Position numbers and translations under genes: made by a program
IMG/VR virus record: IMGVR_UViG_3300005253_000004
Span: 55,471 to 119,470 of that record
Length of the DNA stretch: 64,000 nucleotides
Reading direction: 5' to 3' (one strand)
From: a virus
Part shown: positions 1-8,226 of the stretch, in pieces
Numbering within the stretch: position 1 is the stretch's first letter
Layout: each line of letters begins with the position of its first letter
Notes under the pieces: generated by a model
Databases searched by the model: none
Seen by the model: the letters and a program-made list of their open reading frames with translations, nothing else
What the model was told of the DNA's origin: nothing

Positions 1-247
1 TCCCCTCAGGGGGGAGATAGCTGGAGTCATGTACCGCAGTACAATTATTCCTATTCCCAACTATCTCAATAGAGAACCACTGTTCTTGTTGTAGTTCTTC
101 ATGTTGTTGTTGTTTATGTTGTTGTTTACCTTTTGGTGTGCCCTCTGGGCGTGTTGGTCTGATTGTTACCCTTTTCGAGCCAGGAGCGTGGATCTCCCAG
201 TCTCTAGGCGAGGGTGCGTCCCGACGCGAAAACCTAAATGCGTTCAT
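1..247 (-). CDS. Partial small protein with Gln/His-rich segment, cut by window edge
   Basis: An open frame starts at ATG 247 and runs past base 1, giving about 82 visible codons. The start is preceded by a GGGAGGT ribosome site and lies about 55 nt below the promoter at 307-335. The N-terminus is basic and Pro-rich (MNAFRFSRRDAPSPRDW). A Gln/His-rich stretch (KQQHKQQQHEELQQEQW) follows. No family is recognised. Promoter and ribosome site support a real gene; the product is unknown. Confidence 0.55.
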   Translation of the reverse strand, partial: MNAFRFSRRDAPSPRDWEIHAPGSKRVTIRPTRPEGTPKGKQQHKQQQHEELQQEQWFSIEIVGNRNNCTAVHDSSYLPPEG

Positions 248-306
248 ATCCTACCTCCCTTTGTTTGGAGCCTCCCTCCACAGGGACTCTCCCTTTCTTC
301 TACTAC

Positions 307-335
307 ATTATAGCTTATCTTTCAAACTTTTGCAA
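307..335 (-). promoter_or_regulatory. TTGCAA-N17-TATAAT promoter, leftward
   Basis: Read on the minus strand: TTGCAA at 335-330, a 17-nt spacer ending AAGC, and TATAAT at 312-307. It lies immediately after the helicase stop codon and points at the partial gene at the left edge. Confidence 0.7.
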
Positions 336-336
336 C

Positions 337-1737
337 CTACCCTTTATTAGCCTTCGCTTTCTTCTGCGCTTGCAGCTCAGCAGGGGTGTACTTCCGCTTA
401 CGTGGGCCCTCATCAACCTCGCAAGTGTCTGCTTCTACTTCGTTATTCGTGATACTCATCCTGCTAAGGTCCACCTCAAGGAACACGCTCCGCTTGGAAC
501 GCTTGGCGAACCGCTGCTTGAGGTCAACCAGCTCCATCACGATCTCTTCATCGGATAGTTCTTGTTGCCGCATCCCAATGATGCAGGCTGCCTCTTGCAG
601 ATGCTTGACCGAACCTTGTGCCATCTCCAGGCTGAGAGGATCCCTCTTCTTCGGGTCCCTCCCGAACCCTGAGCGGTTGGTCTGCGCTGCTGTCCATACT
701 AGTATGTTGTGGCGCTTCGCAAAACGGGAGAGATCACGGCTGATCGCACCCAGCCAATCCCATACCCTATCCCTACTGTACCCGGTATCACAAGGCCGCA
801 TCCTCTCGATGAAGTCCAGCACCAGCACGTCAGGCTTCCACCCGAGTAGGTTGACCCACTTCATCATCTCGGATTCGAGATCGTCCACGCTAACCTCTCG
901 GTTTACCTCAGTAATCCGGAGCTTTTCATGTAACCCTTCTCGCCACTTCCGCTCCAGCTCTGGTGTGTACGCCACGCCTGGGTCATCGATGATGTCTTGC
1001 ACCTTGACGCCTGTGATCTTAGACAGCACACGTTCTGTCTGCTCCTCAAGCGACAACTCATTGGTGACCAGCCATACCCTGCGCTCCTCTACTGCGGACA
1101 TCTTGTGCGCCATGTTCACCAGCATGCTGGACTTACCATCCCCCGTGGGGGCCATTATGATACCGAGCTGCTTCGTTCGCAGCCCACCCCCTGTCCACTT
1201 GTCGATGACGTGGATCCCACACGGGATACGCACTAGCTCTGGTGTGAACCCATGGCTATCAATGAGGTTGTCGATGGCCTCGCGCACATCCATCGTCCTG
1301 TCCTCGTTCAGATCCCCATGCTTAGTGAGGAATCTGTACAAAGCTTTAAGCATGTCACCACCCTCAAGCTCCGCCTGCTTCTTCAAGAAACCTTGGTCTG
1401 CGCTCAATTCTTGGAAGTCACGCACCACACCCGTATCCCTCGCCTTACCTAGCGTGTAGAGCTGGGTGGACCGGTCAGGTATGGTTTCTGTGATGCTGTC
1501 GAGTGCAGCTTTGTACCTCAAGTCGTACGCTTCCTTGTCTTTGTCTTCGAACACCTTGTGTAGTGTGTTGATGGACGGCTGCTCTCCGTGCTTTCGGGTG
1601 AAAGCAAAAAGCTCAGCCAGGATAGGTACCAGCTCAGAGGTGTTGAGCCACGAGGGCTTGAATGATGTCGCAAACTTGCGAGCGTCCTCCGGACGTGCGG
1701 TCAAGGCATAGAGGAAGGCCTTCTCATCGAACTTCAT
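337..1737 (-). CDS. DnaB-like replicative DNA helicase
   Basis: This 466-aa protein has the RecA-fold core of DnaB/gp4-type hexameric helicases, which unwind DNA ahead of the fork. Walker A is near residues 195-204 (MAPTGDGKSS) and Walker B near 303-311 (DVLVLDFIE). A sensor-like WTAAQTNRSG segment and a late KQRFAKRSKR basic stretch also match the family. The first 170 residues would be the DnaB-like N-terminal domain but are divergent. The start overlaps the upstream small gene by ATGA. It is the last gene of the long leftward array. Confidence 0.9.
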   Translation of the reverse strand: MKFDEKAFLYALTARPEDARKFATSFKPSWLNTSELVPILAELFAFTRKHGEQPSINTLHKVFEDKDKEAYDLRYKAALDSITETIPDRSTQLYTLGKARDTGVVRDFQELSADQGFLKKQAELEGGDMLKALYRFLTKHGDLNEDRTMDVREAIDNLIDSHGFTPELVRIPCGIHVIDKWTGGGLRTKQLGIIMAPTGDGKSSMLVNMAHKMSAVEERRVWLVTNELSLEEQTERVLSKITGVKVQDIIDDPGVAYTPELERKWREGLHEKLRITEVNREVSVDDLESEMMKWVNLLGWKPDVLVLDFIERMRPCDTGYSRDRVWDWLGAISRDLSRFAKRHNILVWTAAQTNRSGFGRDPKKRDPLSLEMAQGSVKHLQEAACIIGMRQQELSDEEIVMELVDLKQRFAKRSKRSVFLEVDLSRMSITNNEVEADTCEVDEGPRKRKYTPAELQAQKKAKANKG

Positions 1738-2012
1738 ACTAGGCTCCCTGCCGCTCTAGCGTAGTACGCTTTACCTACGTCTTTCTCTGAATTAAGGAGC
1801 AGCCAAACTATTACTATGCTCTCTGGCATAGAGAGACCACACTCATTACATTTTAAGTATGCAGGATTCATTGAGTGCCGTTTCCAGCTAGCCTCGCAGG
1901 CTAGGTGTGTAATTCCTGATCCTTGTTTTTTCCAATCTGCCCAACGAGGTTCTAGTATAGCCCACTCCCCTATCCTTATCAATTCTATTACATCTTTACC
2001 ATTAGCTTTCAT
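1734..2012 (-). CDS. W-HxC-CxxC family small protein, copy 1
   Basis: 92 aa. Trp17 starts the N-terminal strand. The histidine/cysteine site is spaced as HLAC (36-39), one residue longer than usual. CNEC is at 55-58, followed by the Pro-initiated helix MPESIVIVWLLL. A 20-residue tail follows the helix. A strong AGGAGG site precedes ATG 2012. Function unknown; probably binds a metal through 1 His and 3 Cys (inference). Confidence 0.75.
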   Translation of the reverse strand: MKANGKDVIELIRIGEWAILEPRWADWKKQGSGITHLACEASWKRHSMNPAYLKCNECGLSMPESIVIVWLLLNSEKDVGKAYYARAAGSLV

Positions 2013-2072
2013 GCTTCCTCCTTGTACCGGGTCAAATATTTCCCATAGTGGTACACGTTTTCATGCTCGTCA

Positions 2073-2101
2073 ATTCGAGCGAATAAACTGTTTAGGTGTA
2101 G
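2073..2101. repeat. 29-bp direct repeat, copy 1
   Basis: ATTCGAGCG followed by ACTGTTTAGGTGTAG, separated by a few variable bases. It lies in the gap between two W-HxC-CxxC genes and recurs at 2398-2426. Read leftward, the frame through both copies gives LHLNS..ARI, so it may be a remnant of coding sequence. Confidence 0.55.
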
Positions 2102-2108
2102 CCTCTGC

Positions 2109-2384
2109 TTACGGTAGATCTTCTTCGTTGTTCCACATGTACAAGTTATGGAAGCCTACTATCTCATCTGGCTCAGAGGTTTCGCACTGGCCGCACACCC
2201 TATCGTAGTATAAGCAAAACGACCACTCTTCTTCGCTAAACCTAGAGATATCCCCACCACAGCGGTGTTGAATGACTACCCACTTACCATACTTAGGGCC
2301 GCTATCTGGCGCCGTGGCACGCACCATCCGCCAGTCACCCTTTGTAAATAGTATTTCAAATACCAGTCTGGGTTCTACTTTCAT
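2109..2384 (-). CDS. W-HxC-CxxC family small protein, copy 2
   Basis: 91 aa with the full family layout: GDW (16-18), QHRC (39-42), CGQC (64-67), then EPDEIVGFHNLYMW and an acidic tail. It is most like copy 3 at 3849-4112, sharing the GFHNL.MW.N.ED ending, so the two look like a recent duplication now split by RtcB. Function unknown. Confidence 0.8.
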   Translation of the reverse strand: MKVEPRLVFEILFTKGDWRMVRATAPDSGPKYGKWVVIQHRCGGDISRFSEEEWSFCLYYDRVCGQCETSEPDEIVGFHNLYMWNNEEDLP

Positions 2385-2397
2385 TTCTTACCTTTCG

Positions 2398-2426
2398 ATT
2401 CGAGCGGACACACTGTTTAGGTGTAG
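2398..2426. repeat. 29-bp direct repeat, copy 2
   Basis: Second copy of the 2073-2101 repeat, lying just upstream of the copy-2 gene and overlapping its leader. The middle five bases differ; the flanks ATTCGAGCG and ACTGTTTAGGTGTAG are kept. Confidence 0.55.
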
Positions 2427-2432
2427 GTTTAA

Positions 2433-2585
2433 TTAGGATCCTCCGTCGAAGCGCGCTTGACGCTGGTACCTACCACACCTCTTGCAGTACCGTTCTTGCA
2501 CGATCGCCTTCGCATTGCTATCAACCATGTCCACTACAGTTATCTTGCTCCACTTAGCCCAGTCATGCCAGATCCAACACTTCAT
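2433..2585 (-). CDS. Small CxxC protein, 50 aa
   Basis: ATG 2585 is preceded by AAGGGG at good spacing and the gene starts two bases after the RtcB stop. The sequence begins MKCWIWHDWAKW and contains YCKRCG near residues 34-39. A Cys/His near the N-terminus plus a distal CxxC resembles small zinc-binding phage proteins with an 'H-W-x-K-W ... C-x-x-C' layout. It is not an obvious member of the main paralogous family, since the His/Cys order differs. Confidence 0.65.
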   Translation of the reverse strand: MKCWIWHDWAKWSKITVVDMVDSNAKAIVQERYCKRCGRYQRQARFDGGS

Positions 2586-2587
2586 GT

Positions 2588-3841
2588 TTACCCCTTTATA
2601 CACACCAAAGCCTTAAGCGTGTGCTTGATCTTCACAAGATCCTTCTGTGCTGCCATGACAGCTTCGATGTCCTTGTAGCAGCCGGGTGTCTCATCTATCA
2701 CATCCTTGTCCTTGCGGCACTCGACACCTTCAGTAGCCTTGATGTGGTCCTCTACTGTGAAGGTTCGCTTGGCTTCCGACCTCGACATAACTCGGCCAGC
2801 GCCGTGACTGCAAGAGTTGAAAGATAGAGGATTACCCAGACCTTCCACAATGTAGCTCCGAGCGCCCATAGAACCAGGGATGATACCGAGATCACCAACC
2901 CTAGCACGAACGGCGCCCTTTCTTGTGACGAATACGTTCTTCCCATAGTGGTTCTCCTTCTGTACATAGTTGTGGTGGCAGTTGATCGCCGTATCTGCTG
3001 TAGTACCCACTTTGTGGGCATCCCAGTCCGCTCGGCGTCCAATCGCCGTGTACAGAGCGATCAGTGCCTGCTCCATCATGATGGCGCGGTTGGTGAGTGC
3101 GTAGTTCTGCGCCCACCCTACCGCCTCAACGTAATCGTCGTGGTACTCTGTACCCTCAGGCAGGTACGCCAGATCCTTATTGGGCAAGTCGATGTTCCAC
3201 GTCTCACACTCACCCTGTGCCAGCTTGATGAAGTGCGTGCCGATCCGATTCCCGATACCCCTGGAGCCTGAGTGGAGCATGCACCACACGTCATCGTTCT
3301 CATCAGCGCACACCTCGATGAAGTGGTTGCCGCCTCCTAGCGTGCCTAGCTGGTACAGTGGGTCACCAAACTGTTGGATACGTGGGTACTTGCACCCTAT
3401 CTTGTCGAACCCACCACTCAACTCATTGTGCCAAAGCAGGCAGGCCGAGTTGGGGATGGTGTCCCGCCACCGCCCCTTGTCGGCGAGCCCGCCGTTGTCT
3501 GTCCTGCCGTGGGGTACAGCCGCCACGATTCCGTCGTAGATCCCCCGTCGGAACTCGTACACCTCGTCCAGCTTGATGGCGGGGATGCGCTGGGCCACCA
3601 TACCACACCCAATGTCCACACCTACCGCAGCGGGGATGATCGCCTTCTTCGTAGCGATGACGCTACCTACAGTGGAACCCGTGCCCCAGTGTGCATCAGG
3701 CATGACAGCCAAGTGCTTGTGAATGAAGGGGAGTTGAGCTGTTTGACGTAGCTGTATCTCAGCCTTGATGTCTAGCTCCACGCCATCCACCCATGCCTTG
3801 ATCGGAACCTTCTGCTTGTTACCAGTTAGCACTCGCATCAT
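2588..3841 (-). CDS. rtcB: RtcB-type RNA ligase
   Basis: RtcB joins RNA 2',3'-cyclic-phosphate or 3'-phosphate ends to 5'-OH ends using GTP and Mn2+. At 417 aa it has the family length and all motifs: MPDAHWGTGSTVG (47-59), GVDIGCGM (74-81), LGTLGGGNHFIE (165-176), HSGSRG (190-195), NCHHN (287-291), GSMG (323-326) and SHGAGR (345-350). His346 corresponds to the guanylylated histidine. No archease gene is visible nearby. The likely role is repair or re-joining of tRNA cut by host nucleases (inference). Confidence 0.95.
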   Translation of the reverse strand: MMRVLTGNKQKVPIKAWVDGVELDIKAEIQLRQTAQLPFIHKHLAVMPDAHWGTGSTVGSVIATKKAIIPAAVGVDIGCGMVAQRIPAIKLDEVYEFRRGIYDGIVAAVPHGRTDNGGLADKGRWRDTIPNSACLLWHNELSGGFDKIGCKYPRIQQFGDPLYQLGTLGGGNHFIEVCADENDDVWCMLHSGSRGIGNRIGTHFIKLAQGECETWNIDLPNKDLAYLPEGTEYHDDYVEAVGWAQNYALTNRAIMMEQALIALYTAIGRRADWDAHKVGTTADTAINCHHNYVQKENHYGKNVFVTRKGAVRARVGDLGIIPGSMGARSYIVEGLGNPLSFNSCSHGAGRVMSRSEAKRTFTVEDHIKATEGVECRKDKDVIDETPGCYKDIEAVMAAQKDLVKIKHTLKALVCIKG

Positions 3842-3848
3842 ACTCTCC

Positions 3849-4112
3849 TTATACTGTATCTTCTTTGTTGTCCCACATCATTAAGTTGTGGAAGCCTATC
3901 ATCTCTTTAGGCTCAAGCATCTTGCAGCAGCTACATCGCCGATTACTATGATAACAAAGTGACCACCCATTATCACTAAATAGCTTCTCTTCATATACAC
4001 TTGAGTCACAACGATGTTGAACAATGAGCCACTGCCCGTAGCCTCCCGGTCGTGTTACACGGACTAATCGAAAGTCACCTTTATCAACCAGTATGTTAAA
4101 CTTGTAACTCAT
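3849..4112 (-). CDS. W-HxC-CxxC family small protein, copy 3
   Basis: 87 aa. ATG 4112 overlaps the ligase stop (TGATG). The usual Trp is replaced by Phe (GDFRLV, residues 12-17). HRC is at 33-35 and CSCC at 60-63, followed by EPKEMIGFHNLMMW and an acidic tail. Closest visible relative is copy 2. Function unknown. Confidence 0.8.
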   Translation of the reverse strand: MSYKFNILVDKGDFRLVRVTRPGGYGQWLIVQHRCDSSVYEEKLFSDNGWSLCYHSNRRCSCCKMLEPKEMIGFHNLMMWDNKEDTV

Positions 4113-5071
4113 CACATGTCATCCCTTGAACGCCACCCTAACCAAACCGGGAACCGAGGCTTCGCTGTCTCTCCGCTTGGCTGATGCTTGTACTTAGCGA
4201 TGTACCCTATGTAGATCTGCTTGTTATTCCACCATTCTTTGCGTTGCTTTTTCGTCACTCCCTTCATGGTGCCTATAGAGAACTCGATGCCTGTCTTGAG
4301 GTCACGACACAGCCACTTGCCGAGGTGCCCGTTGGGTACCTTGCCTGCCTTGGCGCTGGACCTCTCCGATCTACCATGAGCATTGGTTTTCTTGGGGTTG
4401 GTGTTGGTACACATCTCTTCAAACCCAATGATCTCTGCCTCATCATCTTGGAAATGCTTGTACTTACCCATACCACCATGAGTCATAGTGCTGCGACCGT
4501 GGAGATACACATGTCCTTGCCTTGCGATGACCCCTTCATACCCCTCGTCCACACACTTGTTCCAATACTTCATGAATCCTTCAGAATCAAAGACAAGGGT
4601 TGGTTTTACCAACTTGATGCACGCTGGCTTAGGCCTGGGCAGCTTGTCCAACTGCTTCACTCTCTGGTTATAGAAGTCAGGGTTATCATAGATATCGAAC
4701 ACGTAGTAGATAAAGTCAGGCTCACCCTCTACCTTCATGATAGGACCGGAGGACTCACCGAATGTCTTGGCACCCTTGATGAACAGCTCACCATCCATGC
4801 CCTCTACCCCGTACTCTTCCAGCACCTTGCGGATGTGGAGGTTGGGGATGGGCTTGAGTTTGAAGCTCATAGGTGTCCCGTTTGGGTACGTGACACACCG
4901 GATCCCGTCAATCTTGGGGGTGCATAGCGATGGGTACTGCACGTCTACCTTAGGGTCACGAATGGTAAACGGTTTCATAGGCCTGAAGGGGCCTTGTAGT
5001 TCTGCTTCTGTCTTGTTTACCGGCTTCCTGTACTTGGGCTTGTACTTCTTGAACGTCTTAGACTTTTTCAC
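4112..5071 (-). CDS. ATP-dependent DNA ligase
   Basis: 319 aa, the length of small phage ligases such as T7's. Motif I is KIDGIR with adenylated Lys53. MDGELF, FDIYD (motif III) and EGVIAR (motif IV) follow. A KYKHFQDDEAEI segment marks the start of the OB domain. The enzyme seals nicks during replication and repair. The start is GTG at 5071, with GGAG 10-12 nt upstream, overlapping the previous gene. The N-terminus is very Lys-rich. Confidence 0.9.
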   Translation of the reverse strand: MKKSKTFKKYKPKYRKPVNKTEAELQGPFRPMKPFTIRDPKVDVQYPSLCTPKIDGIRCVTYPNGTPMSFKLKPIPNLHIRKVLEEYGVEGMDGELFIKGAKTFGESSGPIMKVEGEPDFIYYVFDIYDNPDFYNQRVKQLDKLPRPKPACIKLVKPTLVFDSEGFMKYWNKCVDEGYEGVIARQGHVYLHGRSTMTHGGMGKYKHFQDDEAEIIGFEEMCTNTNPKKTNAHGRSERSSAKAGKVPNGHLGKWLCRDLKTGIEFSIGTMKGVTKKQRKEWWNNKQIYIGYIAKYKHQPSGETAKPRFPVWLGWRSRDDM

Positions 5072-5345
5072 TTTTATCTATCTCCTTCCAATTCATCATA
5101 GCCACCAGCCCTACGATTTCTTTAGGCACGGGTTTTTGACACTCCCAGCATCTATCCTCTTTATTAGGTTCCGCGTCCTGCCACTCCCAACACCAGTGAG
5201 CCTCCTCCCCATCGAATCTAAAGCCACACCCTACTATATGCTCACCATAGATTGTAGCATTATCATCATCATCCCCGCTGTGGTGGTACTTAACTACCGC
5301 CCACCCTTTTATGTCAGGCACTAAAATCTCTCTCGCAGAGCGCAT
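5058..5345 (-). CDS. W-HxC-CxxC family small protein, copy 4
   Basis: 95 aa. GW at 14-15, a stretched His..Cys site (HIVGC), CWEC, then PVPKEIVGLVAMMNW. The middle has an extra Trp-rich acidic segment (CWEWQDAEPN). The start overlaps the upstream stop (TGATG). Function unknown. Confidence 0.75.
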   Translation of the reverse strand: MRSAREILVPDIKGWAVVKYHHSGDDDDNATIYGEHIVGCGFRFDGEEAHWCWEWQDAEPNKEDRCWECQKPVPKEIVGLVAMMNWKEIDKSEKV

Positions 5346-6040
5346 CAGTCCACCACAAAGCCAGTGCTGTCACCTCTGGCACGGCCCCTTGCGAGTAGTC
5401 CTACGATGGACTCCTTAGGGTCACGGAACCTGAAGTCATGCTCCATACCACTGATTACCTTGTGACCCCAGAACTTCTCAGGGATCTCCTCTCTGAATAC
5501 CACAGCCACGTTGCCGCCGTAGTAGAGGATCCTCCCTACTTGTTGGGGTGTGGTGTGTTCATTGAAGCTGTAGGTGAGGTAGTAGTTGGGTGGGAAGCTG
5601 TTCTCGTTGAGATACTTGAACATCCTCTTGCGCCCCTTGGTGTAGTCGTAGAACTGGATGTTGGGGAGGGCTTCCATGTCGATGTAATCTTCCCATTGGA
5701 TGTCACTTGTACCATTCAGCCTAGCTACTGGGGTGTACCCCTTCTTGATAGCCCGTGCCTCAAGGTTGATGAGTTCCCCAACCAACCTGTCTGTGTACCC
5801 TTGCCTATCCTTGAAGAACTCTCGCGTCTTGCGGATGCGCGCAGCTTGCACCATACGCATGGCGCCCCGGCCAGCGGTGTATAGGCAAGACTCACGGCAC
5901 CCTGGTGTTGAGTGTGGGCACATGGTGTGCTTTCCATCAGCCACCTTGTCGGGCGCGAGGTACTGTATCACTGCTTCGTAGCCGAACTCGTCTAGCATCT
6001 TCACTGTCTTAGCGTTTGATCTACTGTTGCTGAGTAGCAT
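5345..6040 (-). CDS. Phage GP88-like Cys-motif protein
   Basis: 231 aa. It begins MLLSNSRSNAKTVKM and has a cysteine cluster MCPHSTPGCRESC followed by LYTAGRGAM near residues 40-60. It resembles a family of phage proteins I know as gene-product-88-like, seen in actinophages and others; biochemical role not established. The remainder is a mixed alpha/beta domain with KGYTPVARLNGTSDIQW. Placement between ligase and HNH genes suggests a nucleic-acid-related role (inference). Confidence 0.6.
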   Translation of the reverse strand: MLLSNSRSNAKTVKMLDEFGYEAVIQYLAPDKVADGKHTMCPHSTPGCRESCLYTAGRGAMRMVQAARIRKTREFFKDRQGYTDRLVGELINLEARAIKKGYTPVARLNGTSDIQWEDYIDMEALPNIQFYDYTKGRKRMFKYLNENSFPPNYYLTYSFNEHTTPQQVGRILYYGGNVAVVFREEIPEKFWGHKVISGMEHDFRFRDPKESIVGLLARGRARGDSTGFVVD

Positions 6041-6049
6041 TGGCTGCTC

Positions 6050-6505
6050 CTATATGACGTGCTTCCAAGTTTTGCGTTGTTTGATACGTCCTATTACACC
6101 GTGACTCACTCTATAATCTTTGGCCATTACACGCTGCGATCTAGGATCACAGCGGATAGCCTTTACTTGTGTTTCGGTGAGTTTTGCTCTCCCACTTCGA
6201 ATTCCACGCGCTGGCCGACGACGCCCTTTATTTACCATGTCTGTCATGTTGTCAGCTTGTGTTCCTAAGAACAGATGTGAGGGTCTCACGCAAGGTGGGT
6301 TGTCGCAGGTATGTAAGACACACAGCCCTTCAGGAATATCATAGCTCATTGCGTAAGATACACGGTGAGCCTGATGTTTTCGATCCTTAAGCCAAAACGT
6401 ACCATACCCATTAGGATTATAGTAAGCCTGCCATTCCCAGCATCCTGATCCTTTTTGTACCTTGTTCCAGAATCTTTTCCAATCTTTAGTCCCTCTCTTT
6501 AACAT
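6050..6505 (-). CDS. HNH homing endonuclease with HTH tail
   Basis: 151 aa. An HNH_3-type core (GCWEWQ, HRVSYAM, LHTCDNPPCVRPSHLFLGT, ADN) is followed by a helix-turn-helix (KLTETQVKAIRCD ... VIGRIKQRKTWKHV). It is closely similar to the nuclease at 35198-35638 on the other strand. Such enzymes cut specific DNA and spread their own genes. Its start overlaps the end of the UvsW-like gene. Confidence 0.88.
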   Translation of the reverse strand: MLKRGTKDWKRFWNKVQKGSGCWEWQAYYNPNGYGTFWLKDRKHQAHRVSYAMSYDIPEGLCVLHTCDNPPCVRPSHLFLGTQADNMTDMVNKGRRRPARGIRSGRAKLTETQVKAIRCDPRSQRVMAKDYRVSHGVIGRIKQRKTWKHVI

Positions 6506-7955
6506 CGAACCCCTCCTCCTCCCATATTTTCTTCCTTGCGGCCGAGTGTCGCTTCAAGATCGCTCCCGTCTGATCATTAAAGTCTATTACCAAAACCTCA
6601 TGTTTCCCTGCTGCTTTTCTCAAGCCTCGGCCAATCTTCTGAAGCGCTGCCACTTTGGACTTCCCACCTCCAGCCAAGATGAGGGTGCGTAGGTTGGGTA
6701 TATCCACACCCTCTTCGTAAATACCTGTCGCAATTATAGCACTTATTTTCCCAGATTGCAAGTCAGCTATCCCTTTGGTTCTATCCTTGTTCTTTGTAGC
6801 CCCGTTATGAACTGCTGGAACTGGAATCCCCTTATTTATCGCCATTCTTCGGAGGATACTTGCATGTCCTAATCTAGATGTCATCACTAGTGCAGGCTTC
6901 GGACACTTGACCAGCTCCTCTATGATTCTCTTGTTCCTGTTCAAGTTCAGTACGATGGCATGGTCGTAGACATCAGGCCAGCTTTTTGGGCGTCCGATAT
7001 CTGGCATCTTAATTATCACCACCCTAGGCGGCGTAAGGTAGCCAGCTTTGATGAGCCGTTCATTGGTAATATGAGCGAGTCTGTCACCAGTACACCCCAT
7101 GAGGAGCTGGTTGCTGTACTCGTCCTTCAAGAACGGAGTCGCAGTGAGTCCAAATCTATAGTAAGCACGGCGGAATTGCCGAGACACCGAAACAAGCTGA
7201 TTACCCACCGCTATCTTGCTGGCTGCGAGGTGAGCCTCATCGAAGAAGATCTGCTCTGCCCCAAGGAACTGTTTAATTTTCTCGTTGTCACCCTCTTTGA
7301 AGAGCCTATCTAGTGTCTGCACCGTAGCTACAGTAACTCCTGACGTGTTAGGATCAAACACTCCGTCGCCTATCTGCCCTGTGTCTATGCCGTACTTCTT
7401 GAACCTTTCCCTTGCCTGGGTAACGAGGTGCTTACGATGTACTATAAACATGGTGGGTACTGGTATCGCTTGGCATAAGGCTACAGCCAGCTCAGTCTTA
7501 CCGCCTCCCGTAGCTATCTGAAGCACACCTTGAGGCCAGTGGTACCCTGCGGTAGTGCCCATGAATACTTTGTTGTTCACCGCAGCAAGAAAGGCATCGG
7601 CTTGGTAATCTCTTAGAGGTACGCTATACTCATAGCTAGGCATCTGCGGCCTATGCCTTAGGTCGTTGAAGGTGAAGGGCATCGTAGCCAGTGCTGCCAG
7701 CTCTGCGTGGATGTAGGGTAACAACCCTGTAGGAAAGAAGGCACTACCATTGCTAGGGTGTGGCTTACTGAGGATGCTTGTGCGTCCATCCCATCCTTTT
7801 GCTCCCTTGGTCTGGAGCCATAGCTTGTGTTGCCTCATGTACCGGGCACCAGGGGCCATCGTCTTGACAGCCTCCCGTACCTGAGCATACATCTCTAGCT
7901 CACCGTCACCTTCTGGCTTGACCAGGGCTATGGTGTTGTCGAATTCAATCAGCAT
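6486..7955 (-). CDS. UvsW/SSL2-like superfamily 2 DNA helicase
   Basis: 489 aa. Walker A is IATGGGKTEL (147-156), then FFDEAHLAAS (motif II), FGLTATP (motif III), and a C-terminal helicase domain with ILAGGGKSKVAALQKIGRGLRK (motif VI region). The layout matches T4 UvsW and related SF2 helicases that migrate branched DNA and restart forks. It is next to HNH and small W-HxC-CxxC genes. High confidence in the family, moderate in the exact role. Confidence 0.88.
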   Translation of the reverse strand: MLIEFDNTIALVKPEGDGELEMYAQVREAVKTMAPGARYMRQHKLWLQTKGAKGWDGRTSILSKPHPSNGSAFFPTGLLPYIHAELAALATMPFTFNDLRHRPQMPSYEYSVPLRDYQADAFLAAVNNKVFMGTTAGYHWPQGVLQIATGGGKTELAVALCQAIPVPTMFIVHRKHLVTQARERFKKYGIDTGQIGDGVFDPNTSGVTVATVQTLDRLFKEGDNEKIKQFLGAEQIFFDEAHLAASKIAVGNQLVSVSRQFRRAYYRFGLTATPFLKDEYSNQLLMGCTGDRLAHITNERLIKAGYLTPPRVVIIKMPDIGRPKSWPDVYDHAIVLNLNRNKRIIEELVKCPKPALVMTSRLGHASILRRMAINKGIPVPAVHNGATKNKDRTKGIADLQSGKISAIIATGIYEEGVDIPNLRTLILAGGGKSKVAALQKIGRGLRKAAGKHEVLVIDFNDQTGAILKRHSAARKKIWEEEGFDVKERD

Positions 7956-8226
7956 CTGTCTCCGATCCCCATCGTTGAAGTTTTAGTAGCCCCACGATCC
8001 CATCGGACGGAGCTGCATTACACACATTACATTGTGGGGAGTTATCTTCTACGTTCACCGCGTTTGTACCTAAAGTACACCGATGTATGATGTGATACCT
8101 ACCACTCATGTCTGCTGGTGTTCTTTTGTAGAGGCACCATAACCCTTCTTCAAACAGGATGGCTCTATCCGCAGATTCCGCACCACTGCGGTGCGGTGGA
8201 CTAAAGATGTCTTTAAGCTTTATCAT
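7945..8226 (-). CDS. W-HxC-CxxC family small protein, copy 5
   Basis: 93 aa. EEGLWCLYK strand, IIHRC, CNVC, then PSDGIVGLLKLQRW. The end overlaps the start of the UvsW-like gene, and the start overlaps copy 6. First of three consecutive copies (5-7). Function unknown. Confidence 0.8.
   Translation of the reverse strand: MIKLKDIFSPPHRSGAESADRAILFEEGLWCLYKRTPADMSGRYHIIHRCTLGTNAVNVEDNSPQCNVCNAAPSDGIVGLLKLQRWGSETDAD

Noticed and set aside
386-1459. 357-codon open frame on the plus strand opposite the helicase
   Set aside because: No ribosome site, low-complexity Ser-rich product, and exact overlap with a well-supported helicase. A shadow frame.
4184-4927. 247-codon open frame opposite the DNA ligase
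   Set aside because: No start context and product without motifs; the ligase frame shows all catalytic motifs.
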